Positions 35,492-45,521 of a DNA stretch of 64,000 nt are shown here, piece by piece. The stretch comes from Cocos nucifera. Taxonomy: Eukaryota; Streptophyta; Magnoliopsida; Arecales; Arecaceae. Numbering within the stretch: the first letter of the stretch is position 1; each line of letters opens with the position of its first letter. The stretch is from assembly GCA_006176705.1 (NCBI GenBank), contig QRFJ01003348.1, forward strand, positions 236,912 to 300,911. Reading direction: 5' to 3'. The notes beneath the pieces are model-generated. The model did not search any database and was not told the DNA's origin. It saw nothing but the letters and a program-made list of their open reading frames with translations. A program made the translations under genes and the position numbers.

Positions 35492-37130
35492 GGTGCCTCC
35501 GATGTCCTTTATGCAAGAACTTGGTGGGTTGCCTACTTTCTTTTGAGGGGGGGGAGCGAGAGAGAGACTGAACTGCTATGCTGGGAACCCCATCTCGGCG
35601 ACCATCTTATTAAGCTGTATATCCTGCACAACTCAATTCATCAATTAAATTTCAAATGACAAGGTGCCAACCAAGGGATCATCAATAGCTGACAGTTTAA
35701 ATGTTCCTTGCAAGTGGGCTCTAGATGCCCCAGCACCACATGTTAGAACACCATATGTCAGTGATGGGAGATGGAAGAGCTGAATGGTACAGGAGTTAGC
35801 TACAGCCCACTTCATTGATGGTGTGGTTGGAGACCAGTCTGGGGCAGCGCTGAAAATCTTCAGTGGATGCGCTTGGCTATGAGCATTTCTGCTCCGACGT
35901 TGATTAAAATGGTGTCCTCATCCTGCAATGCCTGCATTATTCAAACATGAATCGGTGTCAAATGAGAATGCCGTGTCATGGTGCAACTCATGCTCGCAAT
36001 AGAGTACACCCCTGGAAAGCAAAAGGTCACCACATATGACGGTGAGCGAGCATAAACTAAAGGAGGATATTAAATTTGAGAGCAAAGATTGACACTATGG
36101 AAATACTTCAAGAGAAAGTCAGGAATTTAGAGATAGATGCAGGAGAAAATAATAAATTCATAGTCTAAAACTAGCAGAGTTCACAAATTTCATGAGACAA
36201 ATAATATAATAGATAGGAATCTTAATCACCCAACTAAAAATTAGTTATGATTAGCGCATTAATAGTTAAAGCTTGACAAATTACATACACTAAAGATTGC
36301 CAGTCATCATTCAATAGATACTTGCTTAAAGTCTTCTCAGGCAAAAACAAATAAAGACGCAACAACAGGGTGATTTGATTAAGAGTTTAAATACTAGGAA
36401 ATAGAAATGTACATATGCAAAAAATGTTGTTCATGATTCCACCAAACATGATGCACGCATCATTGCAATGTGAAGTTGGCAATGTTCGTCCGGTGACAGG
36501 CCAATAGCATTTGCTGCTGATAAATTTGATTTGTGGCTATTAAACAATTACTTGATTGCTTCTAAACTTCATCTGGCATCCAATCATTACATTGAGAAAC
36601 TGGAACAGTATATCTGTCATTATTTACAACCAAAAGACCGAAAATGCACTTCCCTTGTTGGAGGACAACACGGGCTTTTTGAGGGTCTTGAATCTAAGGT
36701 TAATTACATAGTGAGCATATAATGGAGTCATCAAAGAATGCATGCAAAGGGAGATGAGAATTTTCATGAGCCATAAATAGTACGACGCACAAATCTTAGT
36801 TATCCAACGAACAGTTAATCTAATTCAAAAGAGTACATCCACAATTCCAGGTTTTAATGCTTGATCAATGGCGGAAGTTTTTGAGAGGGTCATCTGTTTA
36901 AGTGAGATATGTACATTGCTTTTAATCTAATCCAAGGACACGGGAATGAAGAAGAATTCAGGCACTTGACAGTGTTCAAACCTAAATACTAGTACATGGA
37001 CTACATATGCACCCAAAAAGAAAACGTTTTATGCAGCTGGCTGTGTTAGCATATGATTCACACCGAGAGGTCCCTGAAACTGCTAAGGTAGCTACTTGGC
37101 TGCTTGTAATTTAGATCAACATTATTGAAA
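35492..37130. other. Region 3' of MED19, possible terminal exon
   Basis: No protein family recognised. On the minus strand an acceptor-like TTCAAACATGA..AATGCAG context near 35939 precedes a short open stretch reading ALQDEDTILINVGAEMLI, with a stop at about 35860, followed by GC-moderate sequence to 35540. It could be a 3' terminal or UTR exon of the MED19 transcript, but the peptide does not resemble the MED19 C-terminus. The rest (36000-37130) shows nothing I can name. Confidence 0.25.
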
Positions 37131-37139
37131 CATTACACA

Positions 37140-37340
37140 TCACTTCAAAAAGCATGATACATTATACCATAACAAACTGGATGGTACGGGGCAGACCATA
37201 TCATACCATACTAATTTGGTACTGGTATACGATATAGGGGTATACCGACACTTGATACACTGAACCAGCCCCTATACAGGGCATACCAACATAGTGACAA
37301 GATTGCACTGGTATGGAGCATGGCGTACCTTGACAAAAAA
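37140..37340. repeat. MITE-like TA/GGTAC-rich repeat
   Basis: Dense short inverted motifs (GGTACTGGTATACGATATAGGGG, GGTATACCGACACTTGATACACTGAACC, ACCATATCATACCATAC). A diverged piece with the same character lies at about 47870-47930 (GGTACCGTATCATG, TTGTATACCAACCC). I have seen such GGTACCG/GGTATACC repeats in monocot DNA, but the family is not identified here. Confidence 0.4.
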
Positions 37341-37478
37341 TTTATGTCAATCTTCTTAGAAGAACAAGAATGATGGCAAGGAAAAGCGCAATTTTCCCAA
37401 TGACAAAAAAATATATATAGAAAAAAAAAAAGACAGCACATGATGGCAAGGAAAAGAGGAATACATACCTCACAAGAG
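37338..37478 (-). other. MED19: Possible C-terminal MED19 exons
   Basis: Exon 4 ends KHRKFK, where relatives continue roughly HKSSKIDE. On the minus strand a 12-base stretch (about 37464-37475), preceded by a T-rich acceptor ending ACAAG and followed by GTATGT, would encode HSCE. Further on, TTGTTCTTCTAAG precedes a frame starting KIDI (about 37350). Spliced together they give HSCEKIDI, aligning with HKSSKIDE. A GATGGCAAGGAAAAG block occurs twice here (37373 and 37442), so the region was locally duplicated. Speculative. Confidence 0.25.
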
Positions 37479-37718
37479 TGCTTGTGTAATCAAAAAAAAA
37501 TCATCAATAATGGCATGTTTGAAGATAATGTAACAAGTGGACAAGTAGAAATTTATCAGCTTTTATGGCTTGCAACCTTTATCCTCTCAATCCATCAACC
37601 TTTGAGTTCTTATGCTGAAAGATCATTACAATCAAAATTCCTTTACTGTTGGGGAAGAAACATATATTGCCAATTCATCACAAATGAAAATTGCCAAATG
37701 AACTTTAATTGCAACTAC

Positions 37719-39083
37719 CTTAAATTTCCTGTGCTTGTGAGCATCTGAAAAATCTTCATTACCATCATGCTTCCTCCTCTGAAACGCCCAAAAAAGAAAG
37801 CACAAATAAAGAAGAAATTAGAAACCATGACAAATAAAGTCAATAATGTTGGAACAAAGAAATTCTAGGCAAAAATGATGACCTTCTCATGATGTTTCTT
37901 TGAGTGATCACCACCAGAATCATGATGTCCATTTTTATCCTTCTTTCGATCTTTATCTTTACTTCGATCTTTGTGACGATGTTTGTGCTTCTTATGCTCT
38001 TTGTCCTTTTCCTTATCTTTGTCCTTGTGCTTTTTATGTTTCCTCTCCTTGTCTTTGGACTCGCTTTTTGATTTTGAACAAATTGTAGGTATTCCTTTTT
38101 CTACCTGTGGAATGTCACAGAAGACCCTTCTAAAAACTAGTAATAGGAAAAGCTACAAAAAGCCACTGCAACAAAATGCTCCTTACAGATGGTAAATCAA
38201 TTGGAGCTGTTTCTTGCAGCTGAAATGCTTTCCCAAGGATGTCCAAGTCAAAGGGCTGTATGTGAGAAGTTGTCTCTCTCAAGTATGGAGCATTCTGAAA
38301 CAGCTGGTCAAGCTCCATCCCTTCTCCTTTTCGAATTTCCGTGTCTCCCACCACATTGTGAAGATAGTGCGTATCTGAAATCGACAGAGGCAGAGTTCTT
38401 TTGCAAAAAAATTCATGGTGTGCCAACAACTTGTAATGATTGATTAGATCAACAGCACCAGTAAGTTCCCGAGGCCCTGAAATAAAAACTCCTTTAGAAC
38501 TTGCAATGATGATGTAACTCAAGTCTAATATTGAGGATCCCAACGTTCTGCAGTTTCTATCAAGAATAAACAACTAAAAAATATGAATCTAGACAAGTTT
38601 TCACCCCTCTTTTCTTCTTTCCCTGCCCAATGACTAGCATCTTAAAGTCGAAACAGGAGTCAGTCATCACAAAATCTCCATCTAGCCCTAAAGTTTGATA
38701 GTAACCAGAAAATGAGGATCAGTGGATTGTCCAAACATACAACATGGTGAGATACTAATATCTCCAAGTATGCCATGGCTGATAAACTCATAATGGTAGC
38801 TAGCTTTACAAGGTACGTTTCCAACACTGTGCCGTGCATGTGTATTGGCTGTATGATATCTAATTGCTGAATAAAAGTTAAAACGCTGTTGGGTAATCTT
38901 CACGAATTCTTTCTAGCCAGCTGACAGAACTTAGGTTTAAGTCTTGAGGGTCATGCTAAATCATATAAATACAAACAGAAGAGGTTAACAAAACAGACAT
39001 GTTAAGTCTTTTATTATAAAACAACTCAAACGTTTTGTTTCCAAAGGTTTACCTCTTCCAAACTTCTTGCCTTCAGGATCCAT
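37719..39083 (-). CDS. MED19: Mediator complex subunit 19 (MED19), four coding exons
   Basis: Exons on the minus strand: 39083-39053, 38476-38187, 38104-37883, 37778-37719, all with GT donors and AG acceptors and in frame (31+290+222+60 bases, 201 codons). MED19 is a nuclear subunit of the Mediator head that links regulators to RNA polymerase II. The protein opens MDPEGKKFGRGPRELTGAVD. The conserved core follows (LSISDTHYLHNVVGDTEIRK, then EGMELDQLFQNAPYLRET and IQPFDLDIL), then EKGIPTI and a long Lys/His-rich tail (KERKHKKHKDKDKEKDKEHK, then HHDSGGDHSKKHHEK), as in plant MED19. Intron positions argue against a retrocopy. Odd points: Ala and Thr replace usual Pro in HYKLLAHHEFF and CKRTLPLS, and the last exon (about 15-20 residues in relatives) is not clearly found. 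Confidence 0.9.
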
Positions 39084-39102
39084 CGCATCAATTCATCTTC
39101 AG
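39053..39102 (-). other. MED19: MED19 start exon with 5' UTR acceptor
   Basis: The ATG at 39081-39083 is preceded in the same exon by about 19 untranslated bases. Before those, the minus strand reads T(10)CAAACAG, a strong polypyrimidine tract and AG acceptor at 39103-39104. This shows that the transcript has at least one untranslated exon further upstream (higher coordinates). Confidence 0.65.
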
Positions 39103-39179
39103 CTGTTTGAAAAAAAAAAATGATACAGTAAATATCAGACTTTTAATATATATCCATGGAATGAACATGCATGATACCT

Positions 39180-39379
39180 AGAACACAATTTTCCAATCTT
39201 ATGAGTTCCAAAAGATATGGAAACTTATGTATCAAAATTGTAGGACTATTTTGTGAAGCATCTTTAAATGAAACATGATATAGAACACAATTTTCCAATC
39301 TTATGAGTTCCAAAAGATATGGAAACTTATGTATCAAAATTGTAGGACTATTTTGTGAAGCATCTTTAAATGAAACATA
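39180..39379. repeat. 102-bp tandem duplication
   Basis: AGAACACAATTTTCCAATC starts at 39180 and again at 39282. The copies are identical over about 97 bases, so the duplication is recent. It lies just upstream of the MED19 start exon, inside the presumed 5' UTR intron. Confidence 0.9.
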
Positions 39380-39384
39380 TCACC

Positions 39385-40649
39385 ATTTTTTGCACGAACA
39401 GGCTTATACCATCTTAATCAGTTCAGCACCAGTTAGTCCTTGATTGGAGCAACTCTTGCACCACTTTTAGGCAGACATCCCCAGAATATAGGTGGTTTAT
39501 CCCGCAATCCCAACAAACAGTTGCACTTTGGGGGGAGGTGGGGGGGGATGAGGTTATCCAAGTCAATGCCCCTTGTCCTAAGCTATTGTTGTGGAGAGAA
39601 GGGGGAATGGGGGGAATAACTTAACCAAGCAAAAAATAAGGGTGTTATTTCTTCTTGCTCTTAGTTTTTCTCCACCTTTTCCAACCTTTTAACTTAATCC
39701 TATCAATTCCAACTTGAACAACAACTTTACATTACCCAAAGGATAAAGGTACCTTGAAGGGTATGCTAACGTTAGGGACAGCCATCCTTGGGTTTTCTTT
39801 TCTGTAAGTAGACCTTATTCATGGGCCAGGCAACCCACCCGGTCCACTCAAGCTTGAAGCCTTTTGGGCAAGCTTAGGCCAAGGTTTTAGACCCAACAAG
39901 CCAGCCCGATCCTAGAAAATAAGCTCCATTATTAAACAAGTCGAGCTCAAGCTTGGAGATCAAAGCTAGGCCCAAGCCTAGCCCAGCCCAAAATTCTTCT
40001 CATGCTAGGTTTTCATGATTAAATCATAGGTTGGTATATTAACTTCATGGGAGAAGAAAGAATCTTGGAGTACCCATTATTGAATTTTGAAATTACTGTT
40101 AAAAATATTTAGTTATTCATATTTATCATTTTTAAGCATTTTTTAGTATTTTCTTATAAATTGGAAAGAAAAATGTTCAAGAAACCCAAGGCCCAATCAA
40201 AAGCATAAGGAATGGACACGGGCCTAGAAAGTAGCCCAAAGGCTGGCCAGCCCCAGGCTTAAATAAATTGTGTTAATATTTGGGCAATGCCTAACCCAGG
40301 CCTGCCCCCACCCGAGCCTTAACAGACTTATTTTCCATATATACTTTTCATTTAATGATATATCAATATCCTCATCTTTGTCATGCTTATCTAGCATGCC
40401 TGAACACTCCTTCACCAACCAACTTTTGAGCATACAACATTGAAAACCTCATTGTAGTATAAAGAACTCCCTTAAGTCTGAAAGGCAAACCTAAGATACG
40501 AACTCTCCATTTCATCAGCCATCATGAATTCAGTCATAACAATCTTTGTCAATCATTCTATATTCTCTTTAAAATAGATCTGATATGGAAAAGAAATTGT
40601 TTACAAAATAACATCTCCCAACAATCTCTGCTGATTATGGCAACACTTT
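39385..40649. repeat. AGCCCAAGCC-rich repeat in the presumed MED19 intron
   Basis: No gene. 39800-40010 contains AGGCCAAGG, CAAGCTTGG, AGGCCCAAGCCTAGCCCAGC-type motifs, and 40165-40320 has inverse or related motifs (AACCCAAGGCCCAATC, GGCCTAGAAAGTAGCCC, CCTAACCCAGGCCTGCCCCC) around an AT-rich centre. This resembles the GCCCGAGCCC-type non-autonomous DNA transposons common in plants; I cannot name the family or its ends. The remainder holds nothing I recognise. Confidence 0.35.
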
Positions 40650-41010
40650 TGATGGGAATCAGGGTTTATGCACGTATTTCAAAAAAGAACATAACCCTAA
40701 GTAATCCTAACCCTAATTTCAATTGAAGATTTATTAAGAATTTTTATTTTATTTTTTATTTTATTAATTGGATCTTTAAATTTTGTTAAAACTCTGGTAA
40801 AAAGAGTTCTATTAGATTACAAGTCAGCTGTTAGAGTCCTATTAGGTTGCTTTTTATTTCTCTATTTAAAGGCTCCATCTGTATGGAGAATCTTAGACTT
40901 GAACAATTGATTTGAATTGATATCCTGAAATTCCAGACTTTATTCCCTATTCAATTTTTTTCTTCTTTATTTTATTTTGTTCTTCATTTTTTTTGGTGGC
41001 TTTACATCAA
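40650..41010 (+). repeat. 5' LTR of the deleted chromovirus
   Basis: TGATGGGAATCAGGG at the start, GGCTTTACATCA at the end, 361 bases, closely matching 45162-45521. It contains CTCTATTTAAAGGCTCC (TATA-like, about 40861-40872) and near 40695-40720 several CCCTAA units (telomere-like). Confidence 0.9.
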
Positions 41011-41011
41011 T

Positions 41012-42110
41012 TTGGCATCAAGCCTCATAGCCCCGATCCCCACCTTCCCAGTTTCGTGCTTCCTTTTCTTTTTTCCATGTCGTAGCCCCACCTCTCCTCT
41101 GTTTTATCGCCATCCACACTTCCCCTCTTGCTCTCTCTCTCTCTCTTTCTCTCGGCCTGATTACAACCCAACACTGTATGTCTCTACAAGAACCACCATC
41201 GATCGCCATCATCATCCCCGTCGCAGCCCCAGGATTCTCAATCGAGTGAAAAGCTTCAAACGACCCCTCCACCCTCCCGTCGCCCCACCGCCAAACCATC
41301 CATGTCGCAATCGCCCCGTTGCCACCCTTGGCCACCCGATTAACTATCACCATCACCACCTTCTCGTCACTCCACCGCCAAACCATCCATGTCGCAGTCG
41401 CCCCGTCGCCACCCCTGGCCATCCGATTAACTATCACCATCACCACCTCCGACAAAAGGGGTGTTGTGCCCTGCTATAATCGCCGCCGACTGCCGATGCT
41501 GCCTCAACCCTCCACTGTCGTCCTCTCTCGGTCTTTCTTCTATGTCGCAGACCGACCGAGACCCGGCACCGTCGGCCTCAATTTTCCATAGAATCTCGAT
41601 TTCCCATCATCCTACCTCCCCGTCTTTGTCGGCATCGCTCCCATCCCTCTCGGTGTCGACCTTTTCCCAATCTTCCCCAAGGAGTTCCTATCGCGTGGGA
41701 GGTTTGGAGCAGCCAAAGATTAAAACCTTCTCGTAGCCCTCCCGTCGCCATCTTCCCACCACCTTGATCGGCCACCAATCAACGTCGACCGGCTAGAGTT
41801 CTGTCACCCGTCTCTCCCTGCCGCCGATTGTTGGAGCCCCTACAAGGCGGTCGAAAGGAAATTAAACAAAGTCGTCGGCTCCTTTCTGAAAAAATAACGT
41901 GGTCTACAGACCGCGTGAACAGTGGTCTATATACCGTCCGGTCTATGGACTTGATCCATAGACCTAAAAAAAAGAAAAGTTTTTTTCTGAAAAAAGGGAG
42001 TGACCGCAAGACCAAGTCCGTAGACCCGGTCCACATAAAAAAATTAGGGTCTTCCTTGTCTTTAACCTGCAAGCTTCACAAGGTGGTACTTAATTTCATC
42101 TAAAGAAAGG
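41012..42110 (+). other. GC-rich leader of the chromovirus
   Basis: About 1.1 kb, much richer in C than the rest of the element. Long open frames on both strands (41012-41479 and 41018-41455) follow from composition and carry no domain I know. An 87-base tandem duplication (41285 and 41372, CCACCGCCAAACCATCCATG) encodes a repeated PPPNHPCR peptide. At 41901-41912 GGTCTACAGACC and at 41940-41964 a perfect 10-base stem hairpin (GGTCTATGGA, loop, TCCATAGACC) lie downstream. It may be captured host sequence or a genuine leader. Confidence 0.5.
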
Positions 42111-42360
42111 TATAATCCCTTCATTAAATTTTAAATTTTTTTAAATCTTTGAATAATTTATATTGCTTAGGCCCTTATTTTATGCTTTATCATATTTTTT
42201 TTCAAATATTTGCTATTGTATGTACCAAACACTTACATATTTTGCCATTACACGCACTAGAAGCATTGACATTATGTTTAACCCTACAATTTTATTGAGC
42301 ATCATAACTAAAATTTTAAGTATGTATAGTATTTAATTAATATTAAAACTTTTTTGCTAT

Positions 42361-43855
42361 CATGACTATTGGTAATATGAAAGATGCACATATTGCTATG
42401 GAAAAAGAACTTGAATCTATCAAAAATAGCCAAACAGCCTTCCAAGAAACCTTAAACCAAATCTGCCAATCATTAAACCAACTTCATACTAAGATTGGTA
42501 AGCTTCGTGCTAGCCAAGTAACCGTGTAGACATGGCCAACCTCATAGGTCAACAAGTAGAACACCAAATTTTCCTAAGAGAGTCAAGAATAGGCAAACAA
42601 CATGTAGAAGATGATCATCCTAGTAATCAACCTATTCATCAACCTCCTTCACGAAATCTTAAAACTACTAGAGGTCAGAATCATGTCATACATACTAGTC
42701 AGGCATCCCCGATCTAAACAACAGCCCCTCCGATTACCTACCACTCCACGAACAATTTCGAGGATTCTCATTATTATAGGAAAGATAAATATGATAAAGA
42801 AGGCTATGAAGGAAAAGTAGAGTCGCCAAATTCCATATCTAGATATCCTAGGCAACCTACTAGATATGCACAAAATCCTAGACACTTTAAACCCCAAAGA
42901 CAACAAATTAGAACATATCCAAATAAATATGAAGAGTTTAAAGAACCACTTAAAAGGATTAAGGTTGAAGTAACCTCTTATGATGGTAGGCTAGATCCAG
43001 AGATGTTCCATGATTGGTTATTGGATTTAGAATCCTATTTTGAGTGATATCACATGTTAGATGCCTCTTGCATCCACTTCGCAAAAACGAAACTAATAGA
43101 TTCTGCCAAGCGATATTAGCAAACGGTTAAAAGGGTCGTAAAATGAGTAGAACATCCTCCTATAGTACTTTGGGAGGAAATGGAGTTTAAGTTGCACGAG
43201 AAATATATTCCTATTTACTATAAGAGTCAGTTATTAGACCAATGATATACTCTTAAGCAAGAAAATACTAGCGTCACTGACTACATGACTCAATTTGAGG
43301 ATCTACAGTTAAGCATTTGAAGAGTCATGAAAAATGATTTCTAAGTTCATTAGTGGTTTACGAAATGATCTAAAAAGAAAAATCTTTTTGTATTTACCAG
43401 ATTCTTTAGGAGAGGCCTATCACAAAGTCCTAGAGATTGAGAAATTTCATAGAACTTCATCTCAAAAGAGAAAAGCTTCTTTTTCTAATGAATCTGAGCA
43501 GTCTATGTCTATCCCTACAAGAAGGGTATCGCAAGTAGCCCCTTCCCATCCAAGACCGAATCCCACGAACCCTAGAACCCGAGAATCCATACCAAAGATA
43601 TCTCAAACAGTCAGTTCTTCAAATATAGAATTTCACTATTGCCATAAAAAAGATCACATAGCTGCTCAATGTTCACGTCATACTCTGACCATAGAACAAG
43701 AATGTAAGAAAATAATATCTAAAAATACGCTAGAAGACGTTAATCCCCTAGAACCAGCTAATTCAGAAGACGAGTATGATGAAGAATATGAGTTAGAAAG
43801 TCATGTTAACGTCATGAGATGTATAGTCACCACCTCTGCAGACTCTGAGGCATGA
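42361..43855 (+). pseudogene. Chromovirus gag remnant
   Basis: Opens MTIGNMKDAHIAMEKELESI with a coiled-coil look. 42970-43060 gives YDGRLDPEMFHDWLLDLESY. 43160-43310 gives WEEMEFKLHEKYIPIYYKSQ, then TSVTDYMTQFEDLQL, the gag core. 43334-43855 is open for 173 codons: KFISGLRNDLKRKIFLYLPD, a basic Ser/Pro-rich linker, and the zinc-knuckle region YCHKKDHIAAQC, in which the first Cys of CCHC is Phe. Earlier parts have several stops. Confidence 0.75.
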
Positions 43856-43894
43856 AAATGTACTAGTATTTTTCATACATATACCCAATGTAGG

Positions 43895-44347
43895 GATAAG
43901 GTCTGCAAACTTATCATTGATAGTGGTAGTTCTATGAATGTTGTATCTAAATCTGTCGTTAATCGAGTAAAACTAAAACCTCAACCCCATCCTCACCCTT
44001 ATAAAGTTGCTTGGATAGACAAAATCTCACTTCCTGTTAACGAGTATTGCCTAGTGCCAATTCAGATGGGAGGTTATTCTACAGAGATTATGTGCGATGT
44101 CTTACCCATGAAAGTTGCTAGCGTCTTACTAGGTCGATCTTGGATTTATGATGTAGATGCTCATAATTTTAGTAGGAAGAATACCTATGTCTTCACTCGT
44201 AATGACAAGAAAATCAGATTAAATCCTGCTAAGCCTAACGTGCCCCAACCTGCCAAACGGGATAAGAGCTCTCTTCAAATTTCTGATCAGAAAGTTGTCA
44301 CATTTCGACTCAAAGAATTTGAAAAGAAAGTGGAGAATCTGGAATAA
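43895..44347 (+). pseudogene. Chromovirus aspartic protease
   Basis: KVCKLIIDSGSSMNVVSKSV carries the intact DSG active site. The fold continues with EYCLVPIQMGGYSTEIMCDV, then VLLGRSWIYDVDAHNF, the usual LLGRPWQxDxxxxHDG position. It is open from 43934 to the stop at 44345-44347, after a basic tail and FRLKEFEKKVENLE. In an intact element the RT would follow; here it does not. The frame before 43934 joins an upstream stop at 43853-43855. Confidence 0.75.
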
Positions 44348-45174
44348 TGTCAACTGTCCTACCCATGAGTGAGATTTACCTAACCTTAGACTTCCAAGAT
44401 AACCCACCTCCTAAAATTGAGCAATCGAAAGAGAAGTATAAAGATATGACCCCTGAAGACAAATTCGATGGCCTACCTTCATTGCAAGATATTCAGCACA
44501 CCATTAATCTTGTTTCCTTATCTATGAATAACCGCATAACTGAGTCTACCACTTTTTTTGCTAAATATATTCATGATATTCACAATGATATTAGACAAAA
44601 GATTGCTGTAAGTACTGAAAAATATAAACTTGCTGCTGATGCTCACCGTAAAAAATAGAGTTTAACGAGGATGACTATGTGATGGTTCATAATCGTCTGG
44701 AACGTTATCCACGAAATTCATTCAAAACGTTGCATGCTCGAACCACTGGTCCATTTCGCATTCTTCATAAACTTAAACCTAATGCATATTATATAGAATT
44801 ACCCTCCAATTTAAAATTTAGTCCAATTTTCAATGTTGAAGATTTGTTACCTTATCGAGGCACATTCGAGCCTCCTACTATGCATGTAGGTGATAGCAAA
44901 GATCATACTTCGTCTCCTCCAGTACTAATTCCAATTTTTCCATCACTTCCACAGTCTTTATCGGATTGAATTAAACGTATTATCATGGATGAGATTGTTT
45001 CTTCTGCTAAAATTTCGTCGATTTTTAATCAAATGGCATGGCCATCCAGACTCAAATGCTTCTTGGATTCTCGAAGATGAACTACGACATATTGATCCAT
45101 ACATTTTAGAAGATCACATCAATTTCTCGCCAGAGTCGAATTCTTTCCAGCCAAGAGGAAATGATAAAAATTAG
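44347..45174 (+). pseudogene. Integrase C-terminus plus chromodomain
   Basis: 44347-44658 gives, after a short leader, DGLPSLQDIQ and then FAKYIHDIHNDIRQKIAVST with EKYKLAADAHRKK, the stretch after the integrase core. 44679-44969 continues with NRLERYPRNSFKTLHARTTG, then SPIFNVEDLLPYRGTFEP. 44989-45174 is the chromodomain: FRRFLIKWHGHPDSNASWIL, EDELRHIDP and FQPRGNDKN at the very end. Two frame breaks separate the three parts. The junction with the protease lies around 44350-44470. Confidence 0.8.
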
Positions 45175-45521
45175 GATTTACGCACGTATTTCAAAAAGAA
45201 GCGTAACCCTAAGTAACCCTAACCCTAATTTCAATTGAGAGTTTATTTAGAATTTTTATTTTATTTTTTATTTTATTAATTGGATCTTTTAATTTTGTTA
45301 AGCCTCAGTAAGAAGAGTTCTATTAAATTATAAATCAACTGTTAGAGTCATGTTAAGTTGCTTTTTATTTCTCTATTTAAAGGCTCCATCTGTATGAAGA
45401 ATCTTAGACTTGAATAATTGATTTGAATTGATATCCTGAAGTTTCAGGCTTTGTTCCCTTTTTAATTTTTTCTTTTTTTTATTTTATTTTGTTCTTTATT
45501 TTTTTTTATGGCTTTACATCA
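45162..45521 (+). repeat. 3' LTR of the deleted chromovirus
   Basis: Direct copy of 40650-41010, preceded by the purine tract CCAAGAGGAAA. The chromodomain frame overlaps it, stopping at 45174. TATA-like CTCTATTTAAAGG at about 45371-45383 and CCCTAA repeats at about 45205-45230. Confidence 0.9.

Larger units (their letters stand above)
40650..45521 (+). mobile_element. Chromovirus (Ty3/gypsy) with RT, RNase H and integrase core deleted
   Basis: LTRs at 40650-41010 and 45162-45521, PBS-like TTGGCATCAAGCC at 41012-41024, a GC-rich leader (41025-42100), gag (42361-43855), protease (43900-44347), integrase C-terminus (44470-44900) and chromodomain (44980-45174). Flanking pentamers ACTTT (40645-40649) and ACCTT (45522-45526) look like a target duplication with one mismatch. 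Nothing of RT, RNase H or the integrase core lies between protease and integrase tail, so it is non-autonomous. It sits between MED19's coding exons and its candidate first exon. Confidence 0.85.

Noticed and set aside
41012..41479. 155-codon ORF rich in Pro, His and Ser as a host gene
   Set aside because: It starts at the PBS of a chromovirus, the opposite strand is equally open, and the frame follows from C-rich composition and an 87-base repeat.
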